A stretch of DNA of 64,000 nucleotides, taken from Mesorhizobium temperatum. GTDB taxonomy: Bacteria; Pseudomonadota; Alphaproteobacteria; Rhizobiales; Rhizobiaceae. The notes under the pieces are model-generated. The model saw only the letters and a program-made list of their open reading frames with translations, searched no databases and had not been told where the DNA came from. Of this stretch, positions 1 to 7,366 are shown piece after piece. The stretch spans positions 27,513 through 91,512 of the forward strand of contig NZ_NPKJ01000066.1 in assembly GCF_002284575.1 (NCBI RefSeq), in the 5' to 3' direction. Each line of letters starts with the position of its first letter. Within the stretch, counting starts at the first letter, position 1. Position numbers and translations under genes: made by a program.

Positions 1-379
1 GGCCGCATCGACGCTCCACGCGCCGCCTCCCGCGAAAAAGAAGTACAGGAAAATGAAGCAGTAGAGGATCGCCGCGTCGCCCTGGTTGACAACCGGAAAG
101 AAGTTTTGCGGCGCGTGCGCCCATGAAATAGGCGACCGCCATGTTGCCGGACAGAATGAACGCGACGGGCCGGGTGAAGAGTCCGAGGGCAAGCAGCACG
201 CCTCCGATCACCTCGATCAATCCCTGAATCACAAAAGGCCCCGACAGTTGCATCGGTTCGGCAGCGGGCGGAAAATTGAAGAACTTTTGAGTTCCGTGCT
301 CCAGAAACAGCAGCGCCGACATGATCCTCACGACGCTTAACCACTCCGGAGCCCAGGCCGAAATCTTGTCGAAATTCAT
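1..379 (-). pseudogene. DoxX family membrane protein, frameshifted and cut by the window edge
   Basis: Read on the minus strand from an ATG at 379, with a GGAGG ribosome site just upstream, the product begins MNFDKISAWAPEW and continues with hydrophobic segments and the LFLEHGTQKFF stretch typical of DoxX/YqjF-like quinol-type membrane proteins. The good match runs to about residue 85 (VAYFMG). There the frame must move by one base, at the CCC run 120-122 (GGG on the coding strand), to continue into NFFPVVNQGD and a further membrane segment with a GGGAWS end. The gene therefore carries a one-base insertion relative to the expected family sequence, or the assembly has an error there. The rest of the gene lies outside the window. 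The molecular role of DoxX proteins is poorly defined, so no substrate is given. Confidence 0.65.
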
Positions 380-923
380 CAGTTGGCCTCCATCATGACC
401 CGGTGATTCCGGCCGGCAGGCTGAATTATCAGCGGGTCTGCTCTTCGCACCGATTTTGCGAAGAGGGTATGATGCACAGCGCGAGGCGTAAACCAATACT
501 CCCAGTTCACAGTCGCGTGACATCCGGTCGTACTAGTGATGGAGTGCCGAGCCGCGGGAGCCTAGACCTTGCCGATTGCGCTCGCTCCGCCAGTGACTAG
601 CGCCGACGAGGCGCGTGGGACTAGCAGGTCGCGCCACTCCACAAGCAAAGCCGCCAAAGCGAATACCCTTCGTCAGGACCGCGCTCGAGTGGCCCTGCAA
701 TGTCCGCTTTCCGTCACAGCACCGGTTCCTGCGAACGTCGGCTATCGGGTAGAGAAACGGGTTGATGGAGGGCGGCTCAGGGTCAGGAACGCTGGTTGGG
801 GTGAACGTCGGCCATCGGGCAGCGAAATGGGCTGATAAAGGTCGCGTTTGGGTCAACTTGCGTCGTCCCCGCTCTCGGCGTCAAATGCCCGAGAAGGTCT
901 GAACTCGGTCCTCAGAACATGGT
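380..923. other. Intergenic region without a supported gene; imperfect 34-bp repeat pair
   Basis: No open frame here has a convincing ribosome site, family resemblance or codon pattern. Two imperfect direct copies of a 34-bp segment are visible at 733-766 and 803-836 (29 of 34 positions alike), each starting GAACGTCGGC. The stretch may be a remnant of an old repeat. I see no clear promoter or terminator in it. Confidence 0.4.
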
Positions 924-2282
924 CTACTCCGCCGCGACGCCTTTCACCTCGAGATAAGATTCCATTGAATCATCCATCGCCTGCAGCCACGGCGTATGGT
1001 GCAACGGCGCCATCGTGCCGGTCATCAGCGAGCGGTAGGCGTGGTCGCGGAAGCTCATGATGTCTTGCGCCTTGTGGTGCTCCCATTCCATGAAGGTCTG
1101 ATTTGTCGCCTCGACGTCGAATCCCGGATAATCGGTCTGCTCCATCAACTCCTTGGTGTAGTCGCCCTGGAACCAGATCATCTGCTCGGCGTCTTCCAGC
1201 GTTTCCTCGCGCGCCCGCCATCTCCTGCCATGTTCCGCCATCACTTCTGCCGAGGGCAGTTCGATGCGGCCCATGATGACGTCGCGCGCGAACCAGGCCT
1301 GCGCGTCGAACATGTTGAAGGTGTAGAACTGGTCCTGCATGCCGATATAGAACAGCTGCGGGTTCTTCTCCCAGACGACGCCCTCATAGAGCCCGTCCGG
1401 CCACATGCGGTTGGCGGTCTTGAGCTTCAGATCCTCGGTGAGGAACGGGAATGAATGGAGGTAGCCGGTGCACAGGATGATGGCGTCGACATCCCTGGTG
1501 CTGCCGTCCTTGAAATGCGCGGTCTTGCCGACGACCTTCTGCAGCAAAGGCACTTCCTTCCAGTTGTCAGGCCATTTGAAGCCCATTGGCTTCGAGCGGT
1601 AGCTGGAGGTGATCGATTTGGCGCCGTATTTGTAGCATTGCGAGCCGATATCCTCGGCCGAATAGGAGCGGCCGATGATCAGGATGTCCTTGTCCTTGAA
1701 TTCCATGGCGTCGCGGAAATCATGGCTGTGCAGGATGCGGCCATTGAAGCTCGAAAAGCCCTCGAAATAGGGAACGTTCGGTACGGAAAAATGCCCCGAG
1801 GCAACAACGACGTTGTCGAACTCTTCGGAATAGGTGACGTCGTTGGTGCGGTCATGCGCGGTGACGGTGAACTTTTTCGTCGCGTCGGAAAAGGTCACCA
1901 TGCGCACCGGGCTGTTGAAGCGCACCCATTTGCGCACGTCGGATTTTTCGACGCGGCCCTTGATATAGTCCCACAGCACCGCGCGCGGCGGGTAGGAGCC
2001 GATCGGACGGCCAAAGTGCTCCTCAAACGTGTAGTCGGCGAATTCGAGGCATTCCTTCGGTCCGTTCGACCAGAGGTAGCGGTACATCGAGCCATGCACC
2101 GGGTCGCCATGCTCGTCGAGGCCGGTGCGCCAGGTGTAATTCCACAGGCCGCCCCAGTCGGACTGCTTTTCGAAGCAGACGATTTCCGGAATGTCCGCAC
2201 CCTTGTCGGCCGCCGACTTGAAGGCTCGAAGCTGGGCCATGCCGGAAGGTCCGGCTCCGATGACGGCAACACGACTTTTCAT
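924..2282 (-). CDS. tmm: Trimethylamine monooxygenase (flavin-containing monooxygenase)
   Basis: This 452-residue protein oxidises trimethylamine to trimethylamine N-oxide with NADPH and O2 in the cytoplasm, the first step of the pathway encoded next door. An FAD-binding GAGPSG lies at residues 9-14, the FMO signature FNGRILHSHDF at 179-189, and the NADPH-binding GRSYSAEDIG at 204-213. Length and motif order match bacterial Tmm enzymes of Methylocella and Ruegeria. The ATG at 2282 follows a GGGAGG ribosome site. The gene diverges from an XRE-cupin regulator, and the shared intergenic region holds palindromes that may control both. Assignment as Tmm rather than another FMO rests on the close overall resemblance plus the surrounding tdm, dmm, gmaS, mgs and mgd genes. 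Confidence 0.9.
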   Translation of the reverse strand: MKSRVAVIGAGPSGMAQLRAFKSAADKGADIPEIVCFEKQSDWGGLWNYTWRTGLDEHGDPVHGSMYRYLWSNGPKECLEFADYTFEEHFGRPIGSYPPRAVLWDYIKGRVEKSDVRKWVRFNSPVRMVTFSDATKKFTVTAHDRTNDVTYSEEFDNVVVASGHFSVPNVPYFEGFSSFNGRILHSHDFRDAMEFKDKDILIIGRSYSAEDIGSQCYKYGAKSITSSYRSKPMGFKWPDNWKEVPLLQKVVGKTAHFKDGSTRDVDAIILCTGYLHSFPFLTEDLKLKTANRMWPDGLYEGVVWEKNPQLFYIGMQDQFYTFNMFDAQAWFARDVIMGRIELPSAEVMAEHGRRWRAREETLEDAEQMIWFQGDYTKELMEQTDYPGFDVEATNQTFMEWEHHKAQDIMSFRDHAYRSLMTGTMAPLHHTPWLQAMDDSMESYLEVKGVAAE

Positions 2283-2319
2283 TACGGGCCTCCCGGTCTC
2301 ATTTCTCTAACGAAACAAA

Positions 2320-2336
2320 TTTCACTGACAGGACAG
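2320..2336 (+). promoter_or_regulatory. Candidate shared motif TTTCACTGACAGG upstream of tmm
   Basis: A TTTCAC-TGACAGG segment lies 38-54 bp upstream of the tmm start codon. Similar segments occur upstream of amt (7322-7337) and tdm (18850-18865), and a looser one before the APC permease. The shared bases may mark a binding site common to the methylamine genes. This is inferred from visual similarity only, and here the motif is inverted relative to the gene. Confidence 0.25.
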
Positions 2337-2367
2337 TAATTGCCCGTTCGATGCTGTCAACAGGCCT

Positions 2368-2416
2368 TCTGCTGAAACCACGTTTCAGCAGATCGGATTT
2401 TCAGCAAAACCGCTGA
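2368..2416. promoter_or_regulatory. Two palindromes in the tmm/XRE divergent promoter, probable operator
   Basis: A perfect inverted repeat TCTGCTGAAA-CCACG-TTTCAGCAGA covers 2368-2392. A second, shorter one (TCAGC-N6-GCTGA) covers 2401-2416. Both carry the half-site TCAGC and lie between the divergent tmm and XRE-cupin genes. This is the expected arrangement for autoregulation plus control of tmm by the XRE protein, but that link is inferred. Confidence 0.55.
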
Positions 2417-2536
2417 TGGCGGAAACCCGGAGAGCACGCCGTTCGACATTAAGTGGCTTGCTGTCGCAGTTGCGCTCTGTATCCGCACTGAATATGTTCA
2501 CCGTGAGTGAAATAAATCTGCAGAACGGGTGGCGAC

Positions 2537-3244
2537 ATGGCGAAGAAAGCTTCCAATTTCAGGAATGGGGCAGCCGCCAAGGCCAAGCCGTCGCCGAAGG
2601 GTGTGGCAACGATCCGGACGCCACTGACCCAGGACCCGCACGCTGTTCGCGACACCCGCGAAAAAGTCCTGGAGGTGGCGATCGGCCGCGAGGTGCGGGC
2701 GTTTCGCAAAAAACTCGGCATCACCGTCGCCGATCTTGCGGCTGCCACCGACATTTCGCTTGGCATGCTGTCGAAGATCGAAAACGGCATCACCTCGCCA
2801 TCGCTGACCACTTTGCAGGCGTTGTCGCGGGCGCTCGGCGTTCCGGTCACCGCCTTCTTTCGCCGCTTCGAGGAAGAGCGCAGCGCCGTCTTCGTCAAGG
2901 CTGGCGAAGGCCTCGACGTCGAGCGGCGCGGCACGCGTGCCGGCCACCAGTACAATCTGCTCGGCCATATCGGATCCAACACCAGCGGCGTCGTCGTCGA
3001 ACCCTATCTGATCACGCTGACCGAAGATTCCGATGTGTTTCCGACATTCCAGCACGAAGGCATGGAGTTCCTCTACATGCTTGAAGGCGAGGTTACCTAC
3101 CGCCACGGCAACAACCTCTATCCGATGAAGCCCGGCGACAGCCTGTTCTTCGACGCCGATGCGCCGCACGGACCGGAAGTGCTAACCGTTCTGCCGATGC
3201 GCTATCTCTCGATCATCTGCTATCCGCAGAGTAGCGCGGGTTGA
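2537..3244 (+). CDS. XRE family transcriptional regulator with C-terminal cupin domain
   Basis: This 235-residue protein has a helix-turn-helix of the Cro/CI type at about residues 50-105 (GREVRAFRKKLGITVADLA, then SLGMLSKIENG). A small beta-barrel cupin domain at about 135-230 includes FQHEGMEFLYMLEG and the histidine in the APHGPE segment. Regulators of this layout usually sense a small molecule in the cupin and bind palindromes near their own promoter. It is transcribed away from tmm, and the palindromes at 2368-2416 sit between the two starts. The start chosen (ATG at 2537) follows GGGTGG. Its first 40 residues are basic and look disordered. The likely role, inferred from position, is control of tmm and perhaps of the wider methylamine genes. 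The ligand is unknown. Confidence 0.8.
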   Translation: MAKKASNFRNGAAAKAKPSPKGVATIRTPLTQDPHAVRDTREKVLEVAIGREVRAFRKKLGITVADLAAATDISLGMLSKIENGITSPSLTTLQALSRALGVPVTAFFRRFEEERSAVFVKAGEGLDVERRGTRAGHQYNLLGHIGSNTSGVVVEPYLITLTEDSDVFPTFQHEGMEFLYMLEGEVTYRHGNNLYPMKPGDSLFFDADAPHGPEVLTVLPMRYLSIICYPQSSAG

Positions 3245-3280
3245 GCGGGTTTTCTAATGAACGCCTGTTCATTCCAGCTT

Positions 3281-3418
3281 GGGTTCCTCGCCCCCACGAA
3301 GTGGGGGAGAGGTGGCTCGGCGAAGCCGAGACGGAGAGGGGGGACTGCGCCCTACGAAGGCCCCCTCTCCGACCGCTTCGCGGCCACCTCTCCCCCGCTT
3401 CGCGAGGGCGAGGAACCC
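3281..3418. repeat. Palindromic intergenic element, copy 1
   Basis: The element begins GGGTTCCTCGCCCCCAC and ends with the near-complement GCGAGGAACCC. Nested hairpins inside include CTCGGCGAAGCCGAG and GACCGCTTCGCGGCC. A clearly homologous copy lies at 23300-23439, and one of the same architecture but different sequence at 18639-18783. Such structures resemble the REP or MITE-like palindromic elements common between genes in Rhizobiales. Here it separates the XRE gene from the convergent dmmC. Confidence 0.75.
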
Positions 3419-3443
3419 AGGTCTTGAGAAGCAGGCAGGAAAC

Positions 3444-4484
3444 TCAATCAGGCCCAAATCCTGGGCTTGTCGGGCTGCCGTCATCGAGCTTCGAAAGCCA
3501 CTCGACCAGCGTCGCGCGGTAGCGCGTGAGGCCTTTATAGTTGGCGAGCTCGTCGGGCAGGTCGCGGATGACGCGATGCAGGCGCCTTGCCCATTTCGGC
3601 TGCGTCACCAGCTCGTCCATCTTGATCAGATAGCAGCGGATCGGGAAGACGATGCCGTTTGAGCGCGGCAGCCGCCAGAAGCTTTGCAGCTCGACGCGCA
3701 GATGGACTTTTTCGCCGACGTTTTCAGGCGTTACCGTCGCGCGGTCCGGACCCCATTTGTGATAATTTTCCGGACTGGTGTCGAGGCGCGGATTGATGGT
3801 CATCGTCCAGTTCAGCCGCCGCGCGGGTTTGCCTTGCTGGATGTTGGTGAGAAACTTCAGCGCCCGTACGAATATGCCCTTCTCATGCGCCAGCGGCACC
3901 GGCGCGTGCCACTCGAAGAAATTCATGCCGATGTCGAAATCGAGCGACCAGTCGGCCTGGGTGGTGACCATGCCGGCATCCATCCACAGATTGCCGTCGC
4001 GCTGGTCGAGGATGCAGAAATCGCCTTGTGATTGCCGCGTGATGTATTCCATCGGCCCATAGGGCAGCGTCGACACGTCGCCGAAGGTGAAGGTGTCGTC
4101 GATGCCGAGCGGCCGGTTGATCCAGCGCCAGCGGTCGCCGTCGCGCGTCAGCGTGAAATGCTCGGGATAACCTAAAGCCTGCTGCTCCATCAGAAGTTCG
4201 AGCAGGTCCCAGCCGGCCAGCGTCATATGCGACAGCGACTGACAGCGCAGCGGATCTTCCGCCAGCACCAGTGCGCGGTCCTGCATCTCGGCAACATAGT
4301 GCTCGTCGACGTCGATCAGGTTTTCGAGCACGCTGCCCTTCGGCCCCAGAACATGCGGCTCTATGTTGACCGCATACATGTAGCTGTCTTCGTGGAACGG
4401 GAACGGAAACCGCCTGATGTGCTCCGGGCTGTTCCTGAAGGTGAAGTCGTCGCGGAACGTTTCCTTGCGAAAGGTGATGCCCAA
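3444..4484 (-). CDS. dmmC: Dimethylamine monooxygenase subunit, DUF3445 / heme-dependent oxidative N-demethylase family
   Basis: A 346-residue protein of the DUF3445 family, members of which are described as heme-dependent oxidative N-demethylases. It is probably the catalytic subunit that oxidises dimethylamine to methylamine plus formaldehyde. Family-like segments seen here include the N-terminal PFPFHEDSYMYAVNIEPH, a central INRPLGIDDTF and the C-terminal FPIRCYLIKMDEL. I cannot name the heme ligand from sequence alone. It is the last gene of a four-gene minus-strand run (dmmD-dmmA-dmmB-dmmC), starting 9 bp after the dmmB stop. The order matches the dmmDABC clusters known from marine methylamine users. 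The stop lies just beyond a palindromic element. Confidence 0.82.
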   Translation of the reverse strand: MGITFRKETFRDDFTFRNSPEHIRRFPFPFHEDSYMYAVNIEPHVLGPKGSVLENLIDVDEHYVAEMQDRALVLAEDPLRCQSLSHMTLAGWDLLELLMEQQALGYPEHFTLTRDGDRWRWINRPLGIDDTFTFGDVSTLPYGPMEYITRQSQGDFCILDQRDGNLWMDAGMVTTQADWSLDFDIGMNFFEWHAPVPLAHEKGIFVRALKFLTNIQQGKPARRLNWTMTINPRLDTSPENYHKWGPDRATVTPENVGEKVHLRVELQSFWRLPRSNGIVFPIRCYLIKMDELVTQPKWARRLHRVIRDLPDELANYKGLTRYRATLVEWLSKLDDGSPTSPGFGPD

Positions 4485-4493
4485 GCTCGCCTC

Positions 4494-5459
4494 CTATCTT
4501 TCCAGCACCAGCGACCTGCCTTCGAAGCGCGAAACGCAGGGCATGATCTTCTTGCAGGATCGGTGCTCTTCCTCGCTCAGCCAGTGGTCGTTGTGGATGA
4601 ATTTGCCGTCATGCGCGATGACGTTGGTTTCGCACTGGCCGCAGACGCCGCCGCGGCAGAGATAGGGCGGATCGACGCCGGCCGCCTCGATCGCCTCAAG
4701 CAGGCTCTGCTGCTCGCCGACGCGGATCGTGTTGCCGCTGACGGCCAGCGTCACGTCGAACGGCGCGCCGGGCTGCGGGGCTGCGAAATGCTCGAAATGC
4801 ACGGTTTCCGCCGGCCAGCCCAGCGCAGCGGCACGATCGCACACCCAGCCGATCATGCCGGACGGGCCGCAGACATAGAGATGCGTGCCGAGCGGCTGCG
4901 ACGACAGCAGCCGGTCGAGCTCGATGCGCTCGTCGCGATCGTCGTGATAGAGCCTGACCCGGCGATCATAGCGCTCTCTCAGCACATCGGCATAGGTGCC
5001 GAGCGAAGCGGTGCGGCAGGTGTAATGCAGCTCGAAATTGCCGCCATCCGCCGCCAGCTGCGCGGTCTGCGCCATGAACGGTGTGATGCCGATGCCTCCC
5101 GCCAGCATCAGGTGCTTCCTGGCGCGCAGGTCGAGCGAGAACAAATTGACCGGGTAGCTGATCACCATCTCCATGCCGGGCCTGACATGCCTGTGCATGA
5201 ACAGCGAGCCGCCGCGGCCGACATCGTCGCGGCGCACAGAGATCATGTACTCGCGCGTGTCGAGCGGCGAGCCCATCAGCGAATAGGGGTTGAGCCTGGT
5301 CCGCTCGCCGTCGCGCATCTCCACCACAACATGAGCGCCGCCGGAAAATGTCGGCAAAAGCTGCCCGTCGCGCCTGCGGAAATGGAAGCGCGTCACCAAT
5401 TCGTTGACCGGAACGACGTCGCTCACCACGACGTCAAGCTTGGTGGTGCCGGTGCTCAT
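4494..5459 (-). CDS. dmmB: Dimethylamine monooxygenase reductase subunit (PDR/VanB-type ferredoxin reductase)
   Basis: This 321-residue flavoprotein is expected to pass electrons from NAD(P)H to the DUF3445 oxygenase. The N-terminal half is an FMN/FAD-type reductase domain with RLNPYSLMG. The middle has the nucleotide-binding GGIGITPFM. The C-terminal 85 residues form a plant-type [2Fe-2S] ferredoxin with the cysteine pattern CRGGVCGQC and a fourth cysteine in the HRSCKK region. The frame is open further upstream, but the real start is the ATG at 5459. It overlaps the dmmA stop as ATGA and has GGAGGAG just upstream, showing translational coupling. The layout is that of phthalate dioxygenase reductase or VanB. 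The assignment to DMA oxidation comes from the neighbours. Confidence 0.85.
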   Translation of the reverse strand: MSTGTTKLDVVVSDVVPVNELVTRFHFRRRDGQLLPTFSGGAHVVVEMRDGERTRLNPYSLMGSPLDTREYMISVRRDDVGRGGSLFMHRHVRPGMEMVISYPVNLFSLDLRARKHLMLAGGIGITPFMAQTAQLAADGGNFELHYTCRTASLGTYADVLRERYDRRVRLYHDDRDERIELDRLLSSQPLGTHLYVCGPSGMIGWVCDRAAALGWPAETVHFEHFAAPQPGAPFDVTLAVSGNTIRVGEQQSLLEAIEAAGVDPPYLCRGGVCGQCETNVIAHDGKFIHNDHWLSEEEHRSCKKIMPCVSRFEGRSLVLER

Positions 5460-6052
5460 CGAAAGATCTCCTCCGTCGGAGGAATTTCGCTGCGGTCTTC
5501 CGCATTGATGCAGACGCCCTGGAATGCCGCGAGACGCCTGGAATAATGATCGCGTACCAGGAGAAGCAGGCCACAATGCGAACAGGTCGCCGGCTGCGTC
5601 GTCACGCTTTCGGTGATGCCCTTGCAGTGAACGCACTGCACACGACGCGCCAGCGAGCCGCGATGCTCGGTTTGGATCGCGGTGTGATCGATGCCGGCTT
5701 CGAGTGCAGCCTGCATGGCTTGGCCGATCAGCCCCTCGGTGCCGGCGAGATAGAGGCGCAGGCCCATATGCGCGTTGGCCAGGGTCTGCTTTAGCCGCGG
5801 CAAGGCGCTGGCGAAGGAAGGCCCCTGGTAGAACTGCGCCGGGTTCAGCGCCTCGAGCGCCGCGACATGTTTGCCGTCATTGCCGGGGATGAAGATGATG
5901 TGGGCATCGGCAAAGAAGCCCGCGGGCACCTTGGCGGCCAGGTCTGATATCGCCAGCGCTCCCTCTGCATCCGCTACGAAAAGATGGTGCTTGCCGGGCT
6001 GCGCAGACAGGGTTCCGTAGACCGGCCGGCTGATGATGCTTTTCGCTGCCAT
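5456..6052 (-). CDS. dmmA: Dimethylamine monooxygenase small subunit, DmmA family
   Basis: A 198-residue protein with no classic enzyme domain, ending in a four-cysteine metal-binding knuckle: VQCVHCKG and, 17 residues later, CSHCG. The fold is probably zinc-ribbon or rubredoxin-like. The N-terminal 120 residues contain a Rossmann-like alternation of strands and helices. Proteins of this kind occur with the reductase and DUF3445 genes in dimethylamine monooxygenase operons, where a three-subunit enzyme is described. Whether the knuckle holds zinc or a redox iron cannot be told from sequence. The gene lies 14 bp downstream of dmmD and overlaps dmmB by four bases. Confidence 0.78.
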   Translation of the reverse strand: MAAKSIISRPVYGTLSAQPGKHHLFVADAEGALAISDLAAKVPAGFFADAHIIFIPGNDGKHVAALEALNPAQFYQGPSFASALPRLKQTLANAHMGLRLYLAGTEGLIGQAMQAALEAGIDHTAIQTEHRGSLARRVQCVHCKGITESVTTQPATCSHCGLLLLVRDHYSRRLAAFQGVCINAEDRSEIPPTEEIFR

Positions 6053-6066
6053 CCTCTCAGTATGCC

Positions 6067-7200
6067 TCAGCCCTTTGCCGTGCGCTTGGTCTTCTTCGGG
6101 TCATCGAACGGAAGCGGCTCAGCGGTCGCGCTGATGGCGCCGCTCTGGTTGCGTATCTCGAGCCTGGTACCCTGGACGGCACAGTCGATGTCGAGCCGGG
6201 CGATGCCCATCGATTTCTTGACCAGCGGCGAATACATGGCGCAGGTCACCACACCGACCTTTTTGCCGTCGCGATAGACCGGTGCGCCCTCGTCGGCCGG
6301 TTCCTTGCCTTCAAGCAGCACGCCGAAGATCTTGAAGCGTTCCTTGCCCTTGAGGCGGTAGTGCTCCTCGGCGCCGCGAAAGCCTGTTTTGCCGGGGCTG
6401 ACGGTAAAATCGAGGCCGAGTTCCCACAGCGTATCGCCGGGGCCTTCGTTCTCGAACGGATATTTCTGGGAATTGTCGTAGGGGTAGAACAAGAGGTAGC
6501 TCTCGACGCGCAGCATATCGAGCGTGGTGAACCGGCACGGGATGATGCCGGCGCTCTTGCCCTCGTCGAGGATGGTGTCCCAGATCGTGCCGGCATCCTG
6601 GCCGCGGCAGAAGATCTCGTAGCCGCGTTCGCCGGTGTAGCCGGTGCGCGAGATCATCACCGGAAAACCGAACAGCCGCGTCTGCATGTGATGGAAATAG
6701 GCGAGGTCGCGAATGCCCGGCACATGCTTTGCCAGATAATCGACGGCTATTGGCCCCTGCAGCGAAAGGTCATGCAGATTGTCGTCGAAACGCAGCGAGA
6801 CATCGCGGCCCATGGCGGCCCGCTGCAGCTCCTCATGGCCGGTGCCCGAACCATGCACGACCATCCAGGCATTCGGGCCAGTGCGGTAGAGGATGCAGTC
6901 GTCGGTGAACTTGCCGGCCTCGTTGAGCATGCAGGCATAGGCCGACTTGCCGGGATAGATCTTTTCCACGTCGCGCGTCGTCGCCAGGTCGATCAGATGC
7001 GAGGCGTGCGGCCCGGTGATGTGGACCTTCTTCAGGCCCGACACGTCCATCAGCCCGGCCTTGGTGCGGATGGCGATATATTCCTCGTCGGCGTCCTTGT
7101 CGTAGGTCCAGGCGGTGCCCATCCCGCTCCAGTCTTCGAGCTTCGAACCGAGCGCACGATGGCGATCCGCCAAGGTCGAAAATCTCCAGGATGCGGTCAT
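6067..7200 (-). CDS. dmmD: GcvT-like folate-binding protein of the dimethylamine operon
   Basis: A 377-residue protein of the glycine-cleavage T-protein fold, with YIAIRTKAGLMDVSGLKKV near the start, the ISRTGYTGERGYEIF segment in the middle and a C-terminal beta domain ending at a basic tail. T-protein-like modules bind tetrahydrofolate and capture formaldehyde as methylene-tetrahydrofolate, a plausible job beside an enzyme that releases formaldehyde from dimethylamine. The frame extends upstream, but the ATG at 7200 is chosen because GAGGAGAAG precedes it and the encoded MTASWRFSTLADRH suits the family. No glycine-cleavage H- or P-protein gene is nearby, which argues against a true GcvT. 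It is the first gene of the dmmDABC run and diverges from amt. Confidence 0.8.
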   Translation of the reverse strand: MTASWRFSTLADRHRALGSKLEDWSGMGTAWTYDKDADEEYIAIRTKAGLMDVSGLKKVHITGPHASHLIDLATTRDVEKIYPGKSAYACMLNEAGKFTDDCILYRTGPNAWMVVHGSGTGHEELQRAAMGRDVSLRFDDNLHDLSLQGPIAVDYLAKHVPGIRDLAYFHHMQTRLFGFPVMISRTGYTGERGYEIFCRGQDAGTIWDTILDEGKSAGIIPCRFTTLDMLRVESYLLFYPYDNSQKYPFENEGPGDTLWELGLDFTVSPGKTGFRGAEEHYRLKGKERFKIFGVLLEGKEPADEGAPVYRDGKKVGVVTCAMYSPLVKKSMGIARLDIDCAVQGTRLEIRNQSGAISATAEPLPFDDPKKTKRTAKG

Positions 7201-7244
7201 GGACTTGCTTCTCCTCAACACGATTGCCGACGATCCGCGCTGCA

Positions 7245-7257
7245 GGCACTGAGTGCC
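7245..7257. promoter_or_regulatory. Small inverted repeat in the dmmD/amt divergent promoter
   Basis: GGCAC-TGA-GTGCC forms a perfect 5-bp palindrome 45 bp upstream of the dmmD start and about 110 bp upstream of amt. It may be an operator for one or both operons, but it is short and could be chance. Confidence 0.25.
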
Positions 7258-7321
7258 ATGCGACGGTCCGCGCCATATTGACTCAAAACTCCAAAAGCGC
7301 GCAATACTAAGATGCAAAAAG

Positions 7322-7337
7322 TTTTACTGAGAGGCAA
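7322..7337 (+). promoter_or_regulatory. Candidate shared motif TTTTACTGAGAGGCAA upstream of amt
   Basis: The segment lies 29 bp before the amt start and resembles those before tdm (18850-18865) and tmm (2320-2336). The shared core is TTTyAC, two or three variable bases, then AGG and often CAA. Its position near the expected transcription start would suit a repressor site or a core promoter element. Based on visual comparison only. Confidence 0.28.
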
Positions 7338-7366
7338 GGAACGCAACTGAACGGAGGGGACATGTA

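Noticed and set aside
533..856. Two overlapping frames on opposite strands in the gene-free region (533-856 minus, 569-835 plus)
   Set aside because: No ribosome sites, no recognisable family, and the repeat pair lies inside both. Kept as intergenic sequence.
3241..3662. Short frames across the palindromic element after the XRE gene
   Set aside because: Their sequence comes from the repeated hairpins, and the same frames recur at the copy near 23300.
4227..5546. A 439-codon plus-strand frame opposite dmmC and dmmB
   Set aside because: It is a shadow of two well-supported genes on the other strand, with no ribosome site or domain.
6067..7200. True glycine-cleavage T-protein
   Set aside because: No gcvH or gcvP nearby, and it is the first gene of the dimethylamine monooxygenase run.
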